Shown here: piece after piece, positions 54,738 through 63,687 of the stretch
Position numbering within the stretch: the stretch's first letter is position 1
How the letters are laid out: each line of letters begins with the position of its first letter
Origin: Evansella caseinilytica
GTDB lineage: Bacteria > Bacillota > Bacilli > Bacillales > Salisediminibacteriaceae
Direction: 5' to 3'
Assembly (NCBI RefSeq): GCF_900107275.1
Contig: NZ_FNPI01000003.1
Coordinates: 292,807 to 356,806 of the forward strand
Length of the DNA: 64,000 nt
Made by a program: the position numbers and the translations under genes
The notes under the pieces: generated by a model
Told to the model about the DNA's origin: nothing
What the model saw: only the letters and a program-made list of their open reading frames with translations
Databases searched by the model: none

Positions 54738-55205
54738 CTATTTCACCGTAATCGTCGTTGCCATAAACTGATGACCGGTGCCGCAATACTCATTGCACAG
54801 CACTAAATATTCCCCCGGTTCATGGAACGTCTGTGATATTTTTTGAATATGCCCCGGCATTACCATGGCATTTAAGTTCGTATCGGCAACTTGAAAGCCG
54901 TGCACAACATCTTTGGATGTCATTGTGAAATGGACGGTGGATCCTACCGGTATTTCAATTTCTCCCGGCTGAAAACGGAACACTTCAAGGATCATGACAA
55001 CTTCATATTCCTTTTCACCGATTTGATAAACGCCCGGATTGTCAAACGGCGCTGTCTCATCCACTTTTTGCGGATCGATCGTTTCCATATGACTTGGCGG
55101 CCCCATTCCTAAAACAAACGTTTGGTAGCCGGTGAACAGCATGAATCCGATAATCATTCCGAAGCTGATAATCAGCCAAATTTTTTCATCAAGATGCATC
55201 TTCAT
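54738..55205 (-). CDS. B-type cytochrome c oxidase subunit II
   Basis: A protein of about 155 residues with one N-terminal membrane helix (IWLIISFGMIIGFMLFTG) and a cupredoxin domain. The CuA site is LCNEYCGTGHQFM, plus the distant His in VVHGFQV. The length, with a single helix, fits ba3-type oxidases. The start at 55205 is chosen for spacing to AAGGGGGG. It receives electrons from cytochrome c. Confidence 0.93.
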   Translation of the reverse strand: MKMHLDEKIWLIISFGMIIGFMLFTGYQTFVLGMGPPSHMETIDPQKVDETAPFDNPGVYQIGEKEYEVVMILEVFRFQPGEIEIPVGSTVHFTMTSKDVVHGFQVADTNLNAMVMPGHIQKISQTFHEPGEYLVLCNEYCGTGHQFMATTITVK

Positions 55206-55217
55206 TTCCATCCCCCC

Positions 55218-55364
55218 TTAAACTCTGTCCATGTAGAACCAAAACATTAAAAGATAAGTCCCAAGAATGATTGCAGCTACAATGCTTAACGAAAACCATG
55301 TCCCGACCGGCGCCTTCCGCTTTTCCACGTTTTTCTCTTCCAGCCTGACTTTTCGCTGTTCCAT
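55218..55364 (-). CDS. Cytochrome c oxidase subunit IIa (CbaD-like), 48 residues
   Basis: A 48-residue protein: a charged N-terminus (MEQRKVRLEEKNVEKRKAPV) followed by one membrane helix (FSLSIVAAIILGTYLLMFWF) and YMDRV. Start 6 bases behind GGGGAGGGGAG, stop 12 bases before subunit II. A single-helix subunit encoded directly before subunit II is typical of ba3 oxidases (Thermus CbaD), where it replaces a helix missing from subunit II. Confidence 0.85.
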   Translation of the reverse strand: MEQRKVRLEEKNVEKRKAPVGTWFSLSIVAAIILGTYLLMFWFYMDRV

Positions 55365-55521
55365 CGGTGCTCCCCTCCCCATGTTTTCTTACTTTCATCT
55401 TAATTGATAAAGATTCTCGCAGTGGTGAGCTGAATCACCGAAACGAAAAAAAGGCGGGATTTTTCGAGACACGGAAAGAAGGTACTTTTTAACTTTTTCC
55501 CGTGCCTTCCCTTTTCCCGCG

Positions 55522-55590
55522 CAACAACAACAGCTGCCCGGGTTCGTCCGGCATCGAAAAGCGCCGACGAACAGAGCAGCTGTTGCGAAT
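55522..55590. repeat. Long hairpin between ctaB and the subunit IIa gene
   Basis: CAACAGCTGC / GCAGCTGTTG (55528-55537 with 55575-55584), with an inner GTTCGTC / GACGAAC. On the plus strand a T run follows nearby at 55605. It may limit read-through from ctaB into the oxidase genes. Confidence 0.6.
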
Positions 55591-55654
55591 AGCTGTTTTT
55601 TCTTTGGACCGCTGTGATTGCGGTAAGGATGGTTTGACAGACCACCATCATGAA

Positions 55655-56599
55655 TCAGCGGAATACCGGCAACGTGACAATGATCATGACGAGAAACAGG
55701 AGCATTAAATAACCAACAGAATACAAAAATAGGAGATAAGCCCACTGCACATTATCTTTCGTATAAAAGCCGGAGACCGTAAAGACAATCCATCCAATAT
55801 TCAGCAATGTTCCCGCGGTGACAAAGACCGGACCAAGTGCCCCTAACAAAAAGGGAACAGGCAGGAGCCAAACGACATAAAAACTGATTTGCCATTTTGC
55901 CGCTCTTATGCCGCGCACTACCGGCAGCATCGCCACACCGGCCGCTTTGTACTCTTCATATCTCCTGATCGCAATCGCATAGGTGTGTGGCATCTGCCAA
56001 AGAAACAGGAGAAGAAACAGCAGCAGCGGCACAGGATGGAAAGCTTTCGCAACCGCCGCCCAGCCGATCATGGGCGTCACGGCACCGGAAATGCTGCCGA
56101 CGGCCGTATTCCATGTATATCGCCGTTTTGACCACATTGTATATAAAACAACGTACGTGAACCAGCCGACGAACGCATAAATCGTTGCTTCCATTGTTGT
56201 AAATGTCAGGAAGACAAAACCGCCGACGGTCGTCGCCACACCTGATATCCAAACGGCTTGCGGCGGAATACTGCCCGTTACCGTCGGCCGGCTCTTCGTT
56301 CTTGCCATCAAGCTGTCAATATCCGCATCATACCAGTTATTGATGATTAACGCCCCCGCCATGACCAGCGTGCTGCCCGCAAGCGTAAACAAAAGTACAG
56401 ACCAATGATCAAGCAAAGCCCGTTCAGTAAAAACAAGTGCCAGCCAAAAACCTGTAAAAACAGGGAAAACATTTGAAAGCAGCACCCCAAATTTCACCAA
56501 GGATATGATGTCGGAGACAAAATTCACTTTCTTTTTCTCGGATGCAAACCGGGCATGATCTGTTTTTCTCCCAAAAAAGCGCCGCTCCCTCTTTTTCAT
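55655..56599 (-). CDS. ctaB: Protoheme IX farnesyltransferase (heme O synthase)
   Basis: A 314-residue UbiA-family prenyltransferase with about nine membrane helices. The prenyl-diphosphate motif is NNWYDADIDSLMARTKSRP, and the second acidic loop is MPHTYAIAIRRYEEYKAAG. It makes heme O from heme B for heme-copper oxidases. The ATG at 56599 follows GGAGAGGATG. It sits before the ba3 oxidase genes and may be a copy dedicated to them. The usual Bacillus ctaB lies in the ctaA/ctaC region, which is not in this window. Confidence 0.93.
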   Translation of the reverse strand: MKKRERRFFGRKTDHARFASEKKKVNFVSDIISLVKFGVLLSNVFPVFTGFWLALVFTERALLDHWSVLLFTLAGSTLVMAGALIINNWYDADIDSLMARTKSRPTVTGSIPPQAVWISGVATTVGGFVFLTFTTMEATIYAFVGWFTYVVLYTMWSKRRYTWNTAVGSISGAVTPMIGWAAVAKAFHPVPLLLFLLLFLWQMPHTYAIAIRRYEEYKAAGVAMLPVVRGIRAAKWQISFYVVWLLPVPFLLGALGPVFVTAGTLLNIGWIVFTVSGFYTKDNVQWAYLLFLYSVGYLMLLFLVMIIVTLPVFR

Positions 56600-56774
56600 C
56601 GCTATCTCATCCTCTCCGATTCTCATCTGAATGCACAAGTAATGATATCGGCTTCCTCTTGACAAACTCAGCTTTTAAAAGTATAATTCCATTGTTTACC
56701 TCCCCAGAAATCTCCCCATGCATTTTCTGTCATTTTTTCCAAATTCAAAAAACAAAGAAGGTTGGTTGATACGT

Positions 56775-57635
56775 ATGAAGAAAAAGCAGTTCTTCTGTAA
56801 TTTTGATCGTGGAAAAGCAAACGTGCCCCGCGAAAAAACGCTGCAAATCGCAGTCCGCTCCAAATCGTTTTCAAGTCCCCAGGAATATCGAGATTTTTTA
56901 ACAAAATTGCAGATCAGTTCCCGGTTCGAAATGAGGTATCGCGGCCTCTTCGAATTTTACGGGGATGATTTAATCGCCTATAGCCTTAAAAATAGTTCCG
57001 ACAAAAACAGCAACGAATTCCTCCGTATTTTTTCCAGTTATCTCACCGATTATTTAGAAGACAGATGCCCCTCTTCATGGAAACAATGTCATCCCCCGTT
57101 TTGGGAGGAATTGATGTTAACCTATTATCCCCATTGCATGAAACTAACTACCTATGAAAAAGAAGTAGACAATTTCTCGTTACAATTAAAGCAATTCGTC
57201 CTCTGGCTCGATAAACGGGTAGATACATCCTGGTACAATGTTATTTGTCAATACGCAGATGAATTCCTTCCCGATCTTAGAGCTTGCGAACATCTGTTAA
57301 ATTCCCTCTATTTAAACGACTTCCCCAATCTTCACCATGATGATTTTATTCCCGAACAGGAAATAGGAAAATTTTCGCAAAATATCGATAAGTACACAGA
57401 GAGAGTAGCAAGTCTGTTTCAGGTTATCCGTGTGATAGAGAATATTACTTTAGCAGTCGATTTACATTCCGGTCAAACGTATTCTATTCAAGGTTTGCCT
57501 GCAAAAAATATTGTACCTGGAATGCTGATGTACGGCGACATTGGCAAAAACATCCGGGAAAAGTTTTGGCATTGGTATTGCACAGAGGGCGTTTATCCGC
57601 AAAATGCCCGGAAATATTTCACTTTTGCTGACTAG
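56775..57635 (+). CDS. Hypothetical protein of 286 residues
   Basis: A soluble protein that I do not recognise. It is rich in aromatic residues and has several Cys/His (PHCMKLT, CEHLLN, HHDDF, HWYCTEG). A basic N-terminus (KKKQFFCNFDRGKANVPREK) is followed by helical segments and a short strand-rich part near 235-260 (NITLAVDLHSGQTYSIQGL). The ATG at 56775 has a weak site, GAAGGTTGG; frames extend to 56718. It stands alone, between ctaB and the coiled-coil gene. Confidence 0.65.
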   Translation: MKKKQFFCNFDRGKANVPREKTLQIAVRSKSFSSPQEYRDFLTKLQISSRFEMRYRGLFEFYGDDLIAYSLKNSSDKNSNEFLRIFSSYLTDYLEDRCPSSWKQCHPPFWEELMLTYYPHCMKLTTYEKEVDNFSLQLKQFVLWLDKRVDTSWYNVICQYADEFLPDLRACEHLLNSLYLNDFPNLHHDDFIPEQEIGKFSQNIDKYTERVASLFQVIRVIENITLAVDLHSGQTYSIQGLPAKNIVPGMLMYGDIGKNIREKFWHWYCTEGVYPQNARKYFTFAD

Positions 57636-57778
57636 AAAACGCAAATCTGCCAATGTTTAAAGGACTGTTAATGTGTATTCCACATCCTTCGTTCATAAAA
57701 TTTTTCCTGCTGCTTTAACACCTTGCACATATAGATGTTATAATAATCAAAGAGGTTCGATAAAGGACGTGAGCATTC

Positions 57779-58663
57779 ATGGATAATGAACAATTATTAA
57801 ACATTATCTTAGAAAGATTCGATAACGTTGACCAACAATTCGTTAAAATCGACGAACACTTCAGCCTCACTGATCAACGGCTTAGTGACTTGGAGCAACG
57901 GTTTGATGGCTTGGAACAGCGGTTTAATGACATTGATCAGCGGTTTGATGGTATGGAACAACGATTTGATGGCTTGGAGCAACGGTTTGATGGCTTGGAG
58001 GAGCAGTTTGTTGGCTTGGAGCAACGGTTTGATGGCTTGGAGGAGCAGTTTGTTGGCTTGGAGCAGCGGTTTGATGGTATGGAACAGCGATTTGATGGCT
58101 TGGAGCAACGATTTGATGGTATGGAACAGCGGTTTGATGGCTTGGAGGAGCAGTTTGTTGGCTTGGAGCAACGATTTGATGGTATGGAGGAGCAGTTTGT
58201 TGGCTTGGAGCAGCGGTTTGATGGTATGGAACAGCGGTTTGATGGCTTGGAGGAGCAGTTTGTTGGCTTGGAGCAACGGTTTGATGGTATGGAGCAACAA
58301 TTTGATGGCTTGGAGCAACAGTTTGTTGGCTTGGAGCAACGGTTTGATGGTATGGAGCAACAATTTGATGGCTTGGAGCAACAGTTTGTTGGCTTGGAGC
58401 AGCGGTTTAATGACATTGACCAGCAGTTTGAAATAGCCGAGCAACAAATGGGTAATATCACCAATTTTGTCGAACAACAATTTGCAAAAGTCTTTGAGAG
58501 ATTTGACAACATTGAACAAAACCAACAGGAAGACGTTACAGCAACAATTTATCTTATGAATCAAAAAGTAGATAATATTTTGTTTGCTATCGATTATTTG
58601 AGTGAAAAGACAGGAAAACACGATACCCAAATTAACAACATTGAAAAACGAATGCAGTTATAA
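57779..58663 (+). CDS. Heptad-repeat coiled-coil protein
   Basis: A 294-residue protein. Residues about 34-225 are some 26 tandem heptads, variants of RFDGLEQ, RFDGMEQ, QFVGLEE and RFNDIDQ, encoded by a 21-bp DNA repeat. Phe and Leu/Met take the a and d positions, so a long parallel coiled coil of nearly 30 nm is expected. The N-terminus (MDNEQLLNIILERFDNV) and the C-terminal 70 residues (FERFDNIEQNQQEDVTATIY) are unique. No signal or membrane segment. Start behind AAAGGACGTGAG. Phage-tail, SMC-like or structural roles are all conceivable. Confidence 0.8.
   Translation: MDNEQLLNIILERFDNVDQQFVKIDEHFSLTDQRLSDLEQRFDGLEQRFNDIDQRFDGMEQRFDGLEQRFDGLEEQFVGLEQRFDGLEEQFVGLEQRFDGMEQRFDGLEQRFDGMEQRFDGLEEQFVGLEQRFDGMEEQFVGLEQRFDGMEQRFDGLEEQFVGLEQRFDGMEQQFDGLEQQFVGLEQRFDGMEQQFDGLEQQFVGLEQRFNDIDQQFEIAEQQMGNITNFVEQQFAKVFERFDNIEQNQQEDVTATIYLMNQKVDNILFAIDYLSEKTGKHDTQINNIEKRMQL
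57890..58440 (+). repeat. 21-bp tandem repeat array with 63-bp higher-order units
   Basis: About 26 copies of a 21-bp unit such as GGTTTGATGGCTTGGAGCA. Neighbouring units are arranged in 42- and 63-bp super-repeats, for example the exact double run of RFDGMEQ-QFDGLEQ-QFVGLEQ near the end. All six frames lack most stops because the unit is a multiple of three. Confidence 0.9.
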
Positions 58664-58797
58664 GAGGATGTTCAAAAAGTGCGGGAAACAGCGCCGGCGA
58701 ATCTCATCGTTGCGTCGTCTCTCTGCTGCTCACATACGTTCTGCGTACGCTGCGCTGCTCGAGCCTGCCGCGCCTCGATCTTCTTGCCGCCGTAATT
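58664..58797 (+). repeat. Repeat family B, copy 3 (right end missing)
   Basis: Starts directly at the stop of the coiled-coil gene with GGATGTTCAAAAAGTGCGGG. It matches the 4399 copy over 130 bases through CCTGCCGCGCCTCGATCTTC, then breaks off at the following terminator. Confidence 0.75.
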
Positions 58798-58798
58798 A

Positions 58799-58843
58799 AA
58801 AAGAGCTTTAGAGACAAGTTCACTGTCTCAAGGCTCTTTTTTT
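58799..58843 (+). terminator. Terminator following the coiled-coil gene
   Basis: AAAAAGAGCTTTAGAGACA pairs with TGTCTCAAGGCTCTTTTTT. Confidence 0.85.
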
Positions 58844-58898
58844 ATGCTTTTCGTAAAAATGTCATTATTTACTAGTAGTATCTGCTGATCAACTGGCA

Positions 58899-58925
58899 TA
58901 TAATATCTAAACGAACATACGTTCT
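58899..58925 (+). promoter_or_regulatory. LexA-controlled promoter (SOS box)
   Basis: CGAACATACGTTCT at 58912-58925 matches the Bacillus SOS box CGAAC-N4-GTTCG except for the last base. It lies directly behind a TATAAT -10 (58899-58904), so LexA would block initiation of the polymerase gene. Confidence 0.85.
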
Positions 58926-58952
58926 AAACAAGGAAGGAGCAATTAGACATTC

Positions 58953-60221
58953 GTGAACATCGAATATGACTCATTGCCTGAACGAACGATTCTATGTATA
59001 GACATGAAAAGCTTCTATGCCAGTTGTGCTGCCGTGGCTCTCGGCTTAGATCCGCTCACCTGCCATTTGGCGGTCGTCGGCGACACGGAACGGGACGGCA
59101 GCGTGATTCTTGCCGCTACTCCTGCGCTGAAGCGCGATTTTGACATTCGGACCGGGAACCGGCTGTTTGAAGTTCCGGATGATTCACGGATACACTTGGT
59201 CAACGCAACCATGGACACTTATTTACGCATTTCTGTCCACGTGACCGAGCTGTTTTACCGCTATGTCCCTCCAGAAACTGTCCATACTTACAGTGTGGAT
59301 GAAAGTTTTCTTGATATTCGCGGAACAAAACGGCTATGGAGAGATGAATGGGAGCTTGCTGCGCAAATTCGCGATGACTTGTATAAATATTTTGGCTTAA
59401 CCTGCTCCATCGGCATCGGTCCGAATATGCTGCTGGCAAAAGTATGTTTGGATATGGAAGCAAAGCAAACACCGGACGGCATCGCCAAATGGACATATGA
59501 CGACATAAAGGAAAAACTTTGGCCCGTTTCTCCCCTGCAAAAAATGTGGGGCATCGGTCCGCCCCTGGAAAAACGCCTCCATCGAATGGGGATTTTCACC
59601 ATCGGACAACTGGCCAGCTATCCATTAAAAAGACTGGAAAAAGCTTTCGGCGTCATGGGCAATCAGCTGTATTATCACGCTTGGGGAATTGATTTTTCCG
59701 AGGTCGGCGCTCCGCTCTTAAGTGGACAGGTAAGCTACGGAAAAAGCCAAATTCTTTTTCGGGACTATACCGACCCGTTGGAAACAAAACGGGTGGTACT
59801 GGAAATGTGCGAAGAGGTAACCGCCAGAGCGCGAAAGGAAAAGAAAGCCGGTCAGACGGTCAGTCTCGGAATCGGCTACAGCAAGAATGCCGGCCATTAC
59901 GGATTTCACCGACAACTGACCGTTCCGGAGCCGACCAACATCACAATGGAGGTCTACGGAGCTTGCCAGCAGCTGTTTGAGCAGCATTATGACGGCAACC
60001 CTGTCCGGCGCATTTCTGTTTCTTTGTCCAACTTGTCCGCGGACGATTCCATGCAGCTGAGCCTGCTTGATCCCGATCGCCCGAAACGCCGGGCACTGGG
60101 GTATGTTATGGATGATATCCGCAGCAAGTACGGACCAAACGCGGTTCTCCGCGGTGTGTCCTACGCCGACGGCGGCACGGCTCGCCATCGAAATACACTT
60201 GTGGGAGGTCATAAAAAATGA
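58953..60221 (+). CDS. Y-family DNA polymerase, PolY2/UvrX type
   Basis: A 422-residue translesion polymerase. The catalytic acids lie in LCIDMKSFYASCAAV (D17) and SVDESFLDIRG (near 115). The HhH part has MWGIGPPLEKRLHRMGI, and the little-finger domain follows with GQVSYGKSQILFRDY. It is closer to YqjW (PolY2) and UvrX than to YqjH/DinB because of VVGDTERDGSVILAATPALK and the length. The start is a GTG behind AAGGAAGGAGCAA. The SOS box upstream agrees with damage induction. It overlaps the YolD-like gene by 4 bases. Confidence 0.92.
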   Translation: MNIEYDSLPERTILCIDMKSFYASCAAVALGLDPLTCHLAVVGDTERDGSVILAATPALKRDFDIRTGNRLFEVPDDSRIHLVNATMDTYLRISVHVTELFYRYVPPETVHTYSVDESFLDIRGTKRLWRDEWELAAQIRDDLYKYFGLTCSIGIGPNMLLAKVCLDMEAKQTPDGIAKWTYDDIKEKLWPVSPLQKMWGIGPPLEKRLHRMGIFTIGQLASYPLKRLEKAFGVMGNQLYYHAWGIDFSEVGAPLLSGQVSYGKSQILFRDYTDPLETKRVVLEMCEEVTARARKEKKAGQTVSLGIGYSKNAGHYGFHRQLTVPEPTNITMEVYGACQQLFEQHYDGNPVRRISVSLSNLSADDSMQLSLLDPDRPKRRALGYVMDDIRSKYGPNAVLRGVSYADGGTARHRNTLVGGHKK

Positions 60222-60553
60222 ATTGGAAAGATAACAAGGACAGGGGAACGATCAAGTGGACATCGCTCATGCTGCCGGAACATGTAACCGCACTTCGCCA
60301 GTTGAAGCAGCAACAAACAAAACAGCCAAAACCGGAAGTCGATTTTCAGCAACTAGAAGCGTTTGAATACATTGTTTGTGAAGCGATGGAAACAAACCGA
60401 GAAATGCATTTCATTTTATGGCAGGATGGCTTATTTGTAGAATTTCGCGGTAACATTCATTATATTGATCATCTCAAGAAACAATTACACGTAAAAAGCT
60501 TGTTAGGTGATGTCAAATATATCCCGTTGAATTCCCTGATCTCTATAAATTGA
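60218..60553 (+). CDS. YolD-like protein (YqzH type)
   Basis: A 111-residue protein of the YolD-like family. The opening DRGTIKWTSLMLPEHVTALRQL and the end GDVKYIPLNSLISI are characteristic. YolD-like genes almost always follow UvrX/YqjW polymerases and are thought to act like a UmuD partner. The start overlaps the polymerase stop (ATGA), so the two are made together. Confidence 0.92.
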   Translation: MNWKDNKDRGTIKWTSLMLPEHVTALRQLKQQQTKQPKPEVDFQQLEAFEYIVCEAMETNREMHFILWQDGLFVEFRGNIHYIDHLKKQLHVKSLLGDVKYIPLNSLISIN

Positions 60554-60590
60554 CCCTTACAGAAAGAACCTCAAAACTATAAAGAACGCC

Positions 60591-60618
60591 TTCATAAGAA
60601 AGCATGGTACGATATAAT
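60591..60618 (+). promoter_or_regulatory. Candidate promoter of a small membrane peptide
   Basis: TTCATA (60591-60596), 16-bp spacer, TATAAT (60613-60618). Confidence 0.5.
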
Positions 60619-60664
60619 TGGAGTTAGAAAAAAATGAAAGAAGGAGGCGGTTACTCTGAAGAAG

Positions 60665-60799
60665 ATGATTGACAATAGAGGAGAAGAACATGAGTGGATG
60701 CTTGTAATTGCTACAATTTGTTCTTTTATTACTTTTAAAAAAATCGCGAAACTGGAACGGTATAAAAATAAATTAAAAGGGACATTTACGCCTTATTAA
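60665..60799 (+). CDS. Candidate 44-residue membrane peptide
   Basis: A short frame beginning MIDNRGEEHEWMLVIATICS, with one hydrophobic segment (WMLVIATICSFITF) and a basic end (KKIAKLERYKNKLKGTFTPY). It has its own promoter-like signals. AAGGAGG lies 18 bases ahead, so the true start may be a rare codon (CTG, three codons upstream). The 60800-61279 stretch that follows contains a 79-codon frame without a ribosome site and nothing else I can support. Confidence 0.4.
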   Translation: MIDNRGEEHEWMLVIATICSFITFKKIAKLERYKNKLKGTFTPY

Positions 60800-61279
60800 A
60801 AAATATTCATGATATCGATCCCCTAAAAAAGAACTGAGAATCATTGATTGCATGCAAAGCTGAAAAGTCCATCAACAGATGTTTATGGAACTAAAGCGAA
60901 CTTATCGGAAAGCAATCAGTGTGTGTTTAAAAGCGGTGCGGTCCATTTCATTCATGTGTCATCCAATATTAAGATGGTTTTATTGCAATGTTGTTGCTTA
61001 TTGTAGAGGACTTTACTGCTTAATGGCGGTAAAAGCAGTCGAATTATTAATGTCTGGAATGATTGTTGCTAAATCAAGTTACACAACCTTATCATTCGCT
61101 GGGGGATTTTGTCCTTAGTACTCATACCTGTGGTAATATGATCTCGAAGGAATAACAGCGTAAAAATAGCATGGCATGATAGGACTAGGTACAATCTCTT
61201 CACTCCGCCGAAAGCTGGAGCAGAAGCCAAGGCTGGAAATCGACCTCAGCTTCCGAGAGAATTAGCGTACATTATCTGA

Positions 61280-61652
61280 TAGTGTTTGTTCAAAAAGATC
61301 GCTTTTCATCTTTTTTGAACAACATGATGCAATGAGTGGAGCCGATGCATTCTTTTCATGCCGGCTAGGAGCGGGGTTCTCGGAACCAGGATGGTGACAT
61401 TCCGCTGTTACTCACAAATGCAACCTGAATGTGCTTCATCGAGTCAATTTGCGTCGAGTAACCGCAGACGCAGGACGTGAGTGGTACTTAAGCGGAATTG
61501 GGGATGACGACATTCCGCCGTTGCCCACAAATGCAACCTGAATGTGCTTCATCGAGTCAATTTGCGTCGAGTAACCTCAGGTGCAGGACGTGGGCAGCTC
61601 TTAGACGGAATTGGGCGCATCGAGCGGAACCATGCCTTTTTGAACAGGCTCT
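61280..61652. repeat. Repeat family A, copy 9 (long form with duplicated module)
   Basis: The largest copy. The terminal hairpin is GTGTTTGTTCAAAAAGATCG / ATCTTTTTTGAACAAC, then GCAATGAGTGGAGCCGATGC. Two tandem copies of the 105-bp module follow (61397-61500 and 61510-61615), then GGAACCATGCCTTTTTGAAC. Its end overlaps the stop codon of the chemotaxis gene (61651-61653). Confidence 0.88.
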
Positions 61653-63687
61653 AATACTTAAACTTCTGGATGCTGTTTTGCATCTCCTGCGCCAAAATTG
61701 CCAATGTTTCGCTGGCGTTGGCGATCTCTTCGATGGACCCGGTTTGCTCTTCTACGGAAGCCAGCGTTTCTTCGGTGGAAGCAGCGTTTTCCTCAGAAAT
61801 AGCCGATAAATTTTCAATGACGCCGATAATTTCGTTCTTTTTATCATCCATCGTCTGTCCGGATGCATTAATTTCCAAAATGAGTTTTTTGGCCTGATCA
61901 ATCGCTTCTGCAATGCCAAAAAATTTATTGCTGGTGCTGTCAACACTTTTTGATTGCGAGGCAACTATTTCCCGCACTGTTCCTATCGTACTGACTGCTT
62001 CATTTGTTTTCTTTGTCAACTCTTCGATGATGTGTGATATCTCTTTAGTAAACGTACCGGACTGTTCCGCTAGTTTTCGGACTTCGTCTGCTACAACGGC
62101 AAACCCTCTGCCGTGTTCGCCGGCCCTTGCCGCTTCTATGGCAGCGTTCAAGGCCAGTAAATTCGTTTGCTCCGAGATGCTATCAATCATTTCACTTGCG
62201 GCACCGATTTTTTCCACACTTGTGTTCGTATCTAAAATAATCGCATCGATCGATTCCATTGCTTCGTTGCTTCCGTTCGTTTCTTTCACGAGTCCCCGTA
62301 GCACCTCGAAGCCTTCATCTTTGAGCTGATTTACTTGCTGTATCGCCTGATTCATTTGCGTTACATTTTTTTGATTAAGATCGATCAGCGAGCCTAAATG
62401 AACGATGTGCTTTGTTCCCTGTTCGGTGTCCCTTGCCTGATCGCTTGCTCCGGACGCAATGCCTTCAATTGCCTTCGTCACTTCATCCGCCGTTCTTGCT
62501 GTTTGCTGGCTGGTGGCTGTTAATTGCTCGGAGGCGGCTGCAACTTGCTCGGATGTATCTCCAATGCTTTTCACGATACCGATAATCGCCGTTCGCATCG
62601 CTTCCACAGCTCGAAAGATTTGCCCGAATTCATCGGTCCTTGCTAACTGCTTGTCTGCCGTCTTTTCCAAAAAATCCCCGCTTGCCATCTTGCCAAAGCT
62701 GGCGCGTAATAAATGAATTGTTTTAATGGCATCATTTGCTGTGTTCCATAAAAGCAAGCTCAAAAGAAGAAATGCCACCGCACCGGAGATAGTGATAATC
62801 ATGTTGTTTCTGTTAATCGCAGCATACACTTCTTCCACCGACAACCCGATTTTCAATGAAACGGCCGCTTCCCCGTCTGTCGTCATTGGAATAAGAATAT
62901 CATACACTTGCCTGTTTTCCTTTGAGTAAAAACTTTCCTGGGAAATCGCTGCTTTATTTTGAACGGCACGCTGCAGCTCGACATCAGAGACGGTCGCGCC
63001 GATTTCCTCCGCATCGTTGTGTGCAATAAACTGAAAATCGTCATTAACAACGGCTGTATAAATAATCGTGTCTTCCGCTGCAAGTTCTTCAACAAGGTGT
63101 TGATAACTGAATTTTTCCGTTAACGCCTCCACTTCATTCGCTCTCATCCCGATTTGAACAACATTTCCGCCTTCGCTGCGCAAAGAGCCGTATTTATAAT
63201 GATCATCCGATTCGGAATCCTTCCTGATCTCCTCCATCAGTTCCTCGTCGCTGCCGTGGATAAAATCCCCTACAGGGTGTCCCGCAGGTGCTTGCCAACC
63301 GACATAATCTGCGATCGTGGAGTAGACGATTTCCCCTTGCGGATTATACCAAAAAATTTCGTCAACTCCTGTATCTTCCGCAATGTTTTTCAAGACATCG
63401 TCGTTTAAATCATCCTGGTTGCCAAGGACCATCTTTCCTACTGTCCTGATTTTATCCTCCAGCAGCTCATTTATCGTCGTCAACGATACGGCATTATCAT
63501 CGGCCCGTTCAACAAGCTGACTTGCCAGTTTGATGCCGTCTGTTCTCATTTGATCCAACAAACTGTCTTTTATGAACCAGGAAGAGATATATCCGATAGC
63601 GAAAATAGCAGCAAACACCACCGCCAGTGGAACAAGAATCAGTTTTATCTTAATGGATGAATGCTTTTTGGAACGTTTGTTCTGCAT
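61651..63687 (-). CDS. Methyl-accepting chemotaxis protein
   Basis: A 678-residue transducer. TM1 is at about 12-35 ([19 protein letters not shown]). An extracellular sensor of about 260 residues with a Cache-like [13 protein letters not shown] follows, then TM2 near 300-320 ([15 protein letters not shown]). After a HAMP domain comes the long signalling coiled coil, with its tip [18 protein letters not shown] near 505. It controls CheA through CheW. The ligand is unknown. No other chemotaxis gene is nearby. Start behind AAGGAGGAAG. Confidence 0.93.
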   Translation of the reverse strand: MQNKRSKKHSSIKIKLILVPLAVVFAAIFAIGYISSWFIKDSLLDQMRTDGIKLASQLVERADDNAVSLTTINELLEDKIRTVGKMVLGNQDDLNDDVLKNIAEDTGVDEIFWYNPQGEIVYSTIADYVGWQAPAGHPVGDFIHGSDEELMEEIRKDSESDDHYKYGSLRSEGGNVVQIGMRANEVEALTEKFSYQHLVEELAAEDTIIYTAVVNDDFQFIAHNDAEEIGATVSDVELQRAVQNKAAISQESFYSKENRQVYDILIPMTTDGEAAVSLKIGLSVEEVYAAINRNNMIITISGAVAFLLLSLLLWNTANDAIKTIHLLRASFGKMASGDFLEKTADKQLARTDEFGQIFRAVEAMRTAIIGIVKSIGDTSEQVAAASEQLTATSQQTARTADEVTKAIEGIASGASDQARDTEQGTKHIVHLGSLIDLNQKNVTQMNQAIQQVNQLKDEGFEVLRGLVKETNGSNEAMESIDAIILDTNTSVEKIGAASEMIDSISEQTNLLALNAAIEAARAGEHGRGFAVVADEVRKLAEQSGTFTKEISHIIEELTKKTNEAVSTIGTVREIVASQSKSVDSTSNKFFGIAEAIDQAKKLILEINASGQTMDDKKNEIIGVIENLSAISEENAASTEETLASVEEQTGSIEEIANASETLAILAQEMQNSIQKFKY

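Noticed and set aside
57890..58440. Regular short repeats resembling a CRISPR array
   Set aside because: The units are contiguous 21-mers without spacers and encode heptads; no cas genes are present.
57809..58630. A 273-codon antisense frame and further long frames through the heptad gene
   Set aside because: They arise because the 21-bp unit contains no stop in several frames. They have repetitive low-complexity products and no proper ribosome sites; the plus-strand frame from 57779 has one and has unique ends.
60879..61118. 79-codon plus-strand frame
   Set aside because: No ribosome site, no recognisable composition, and it lies in a region of apparently decayed sequence.
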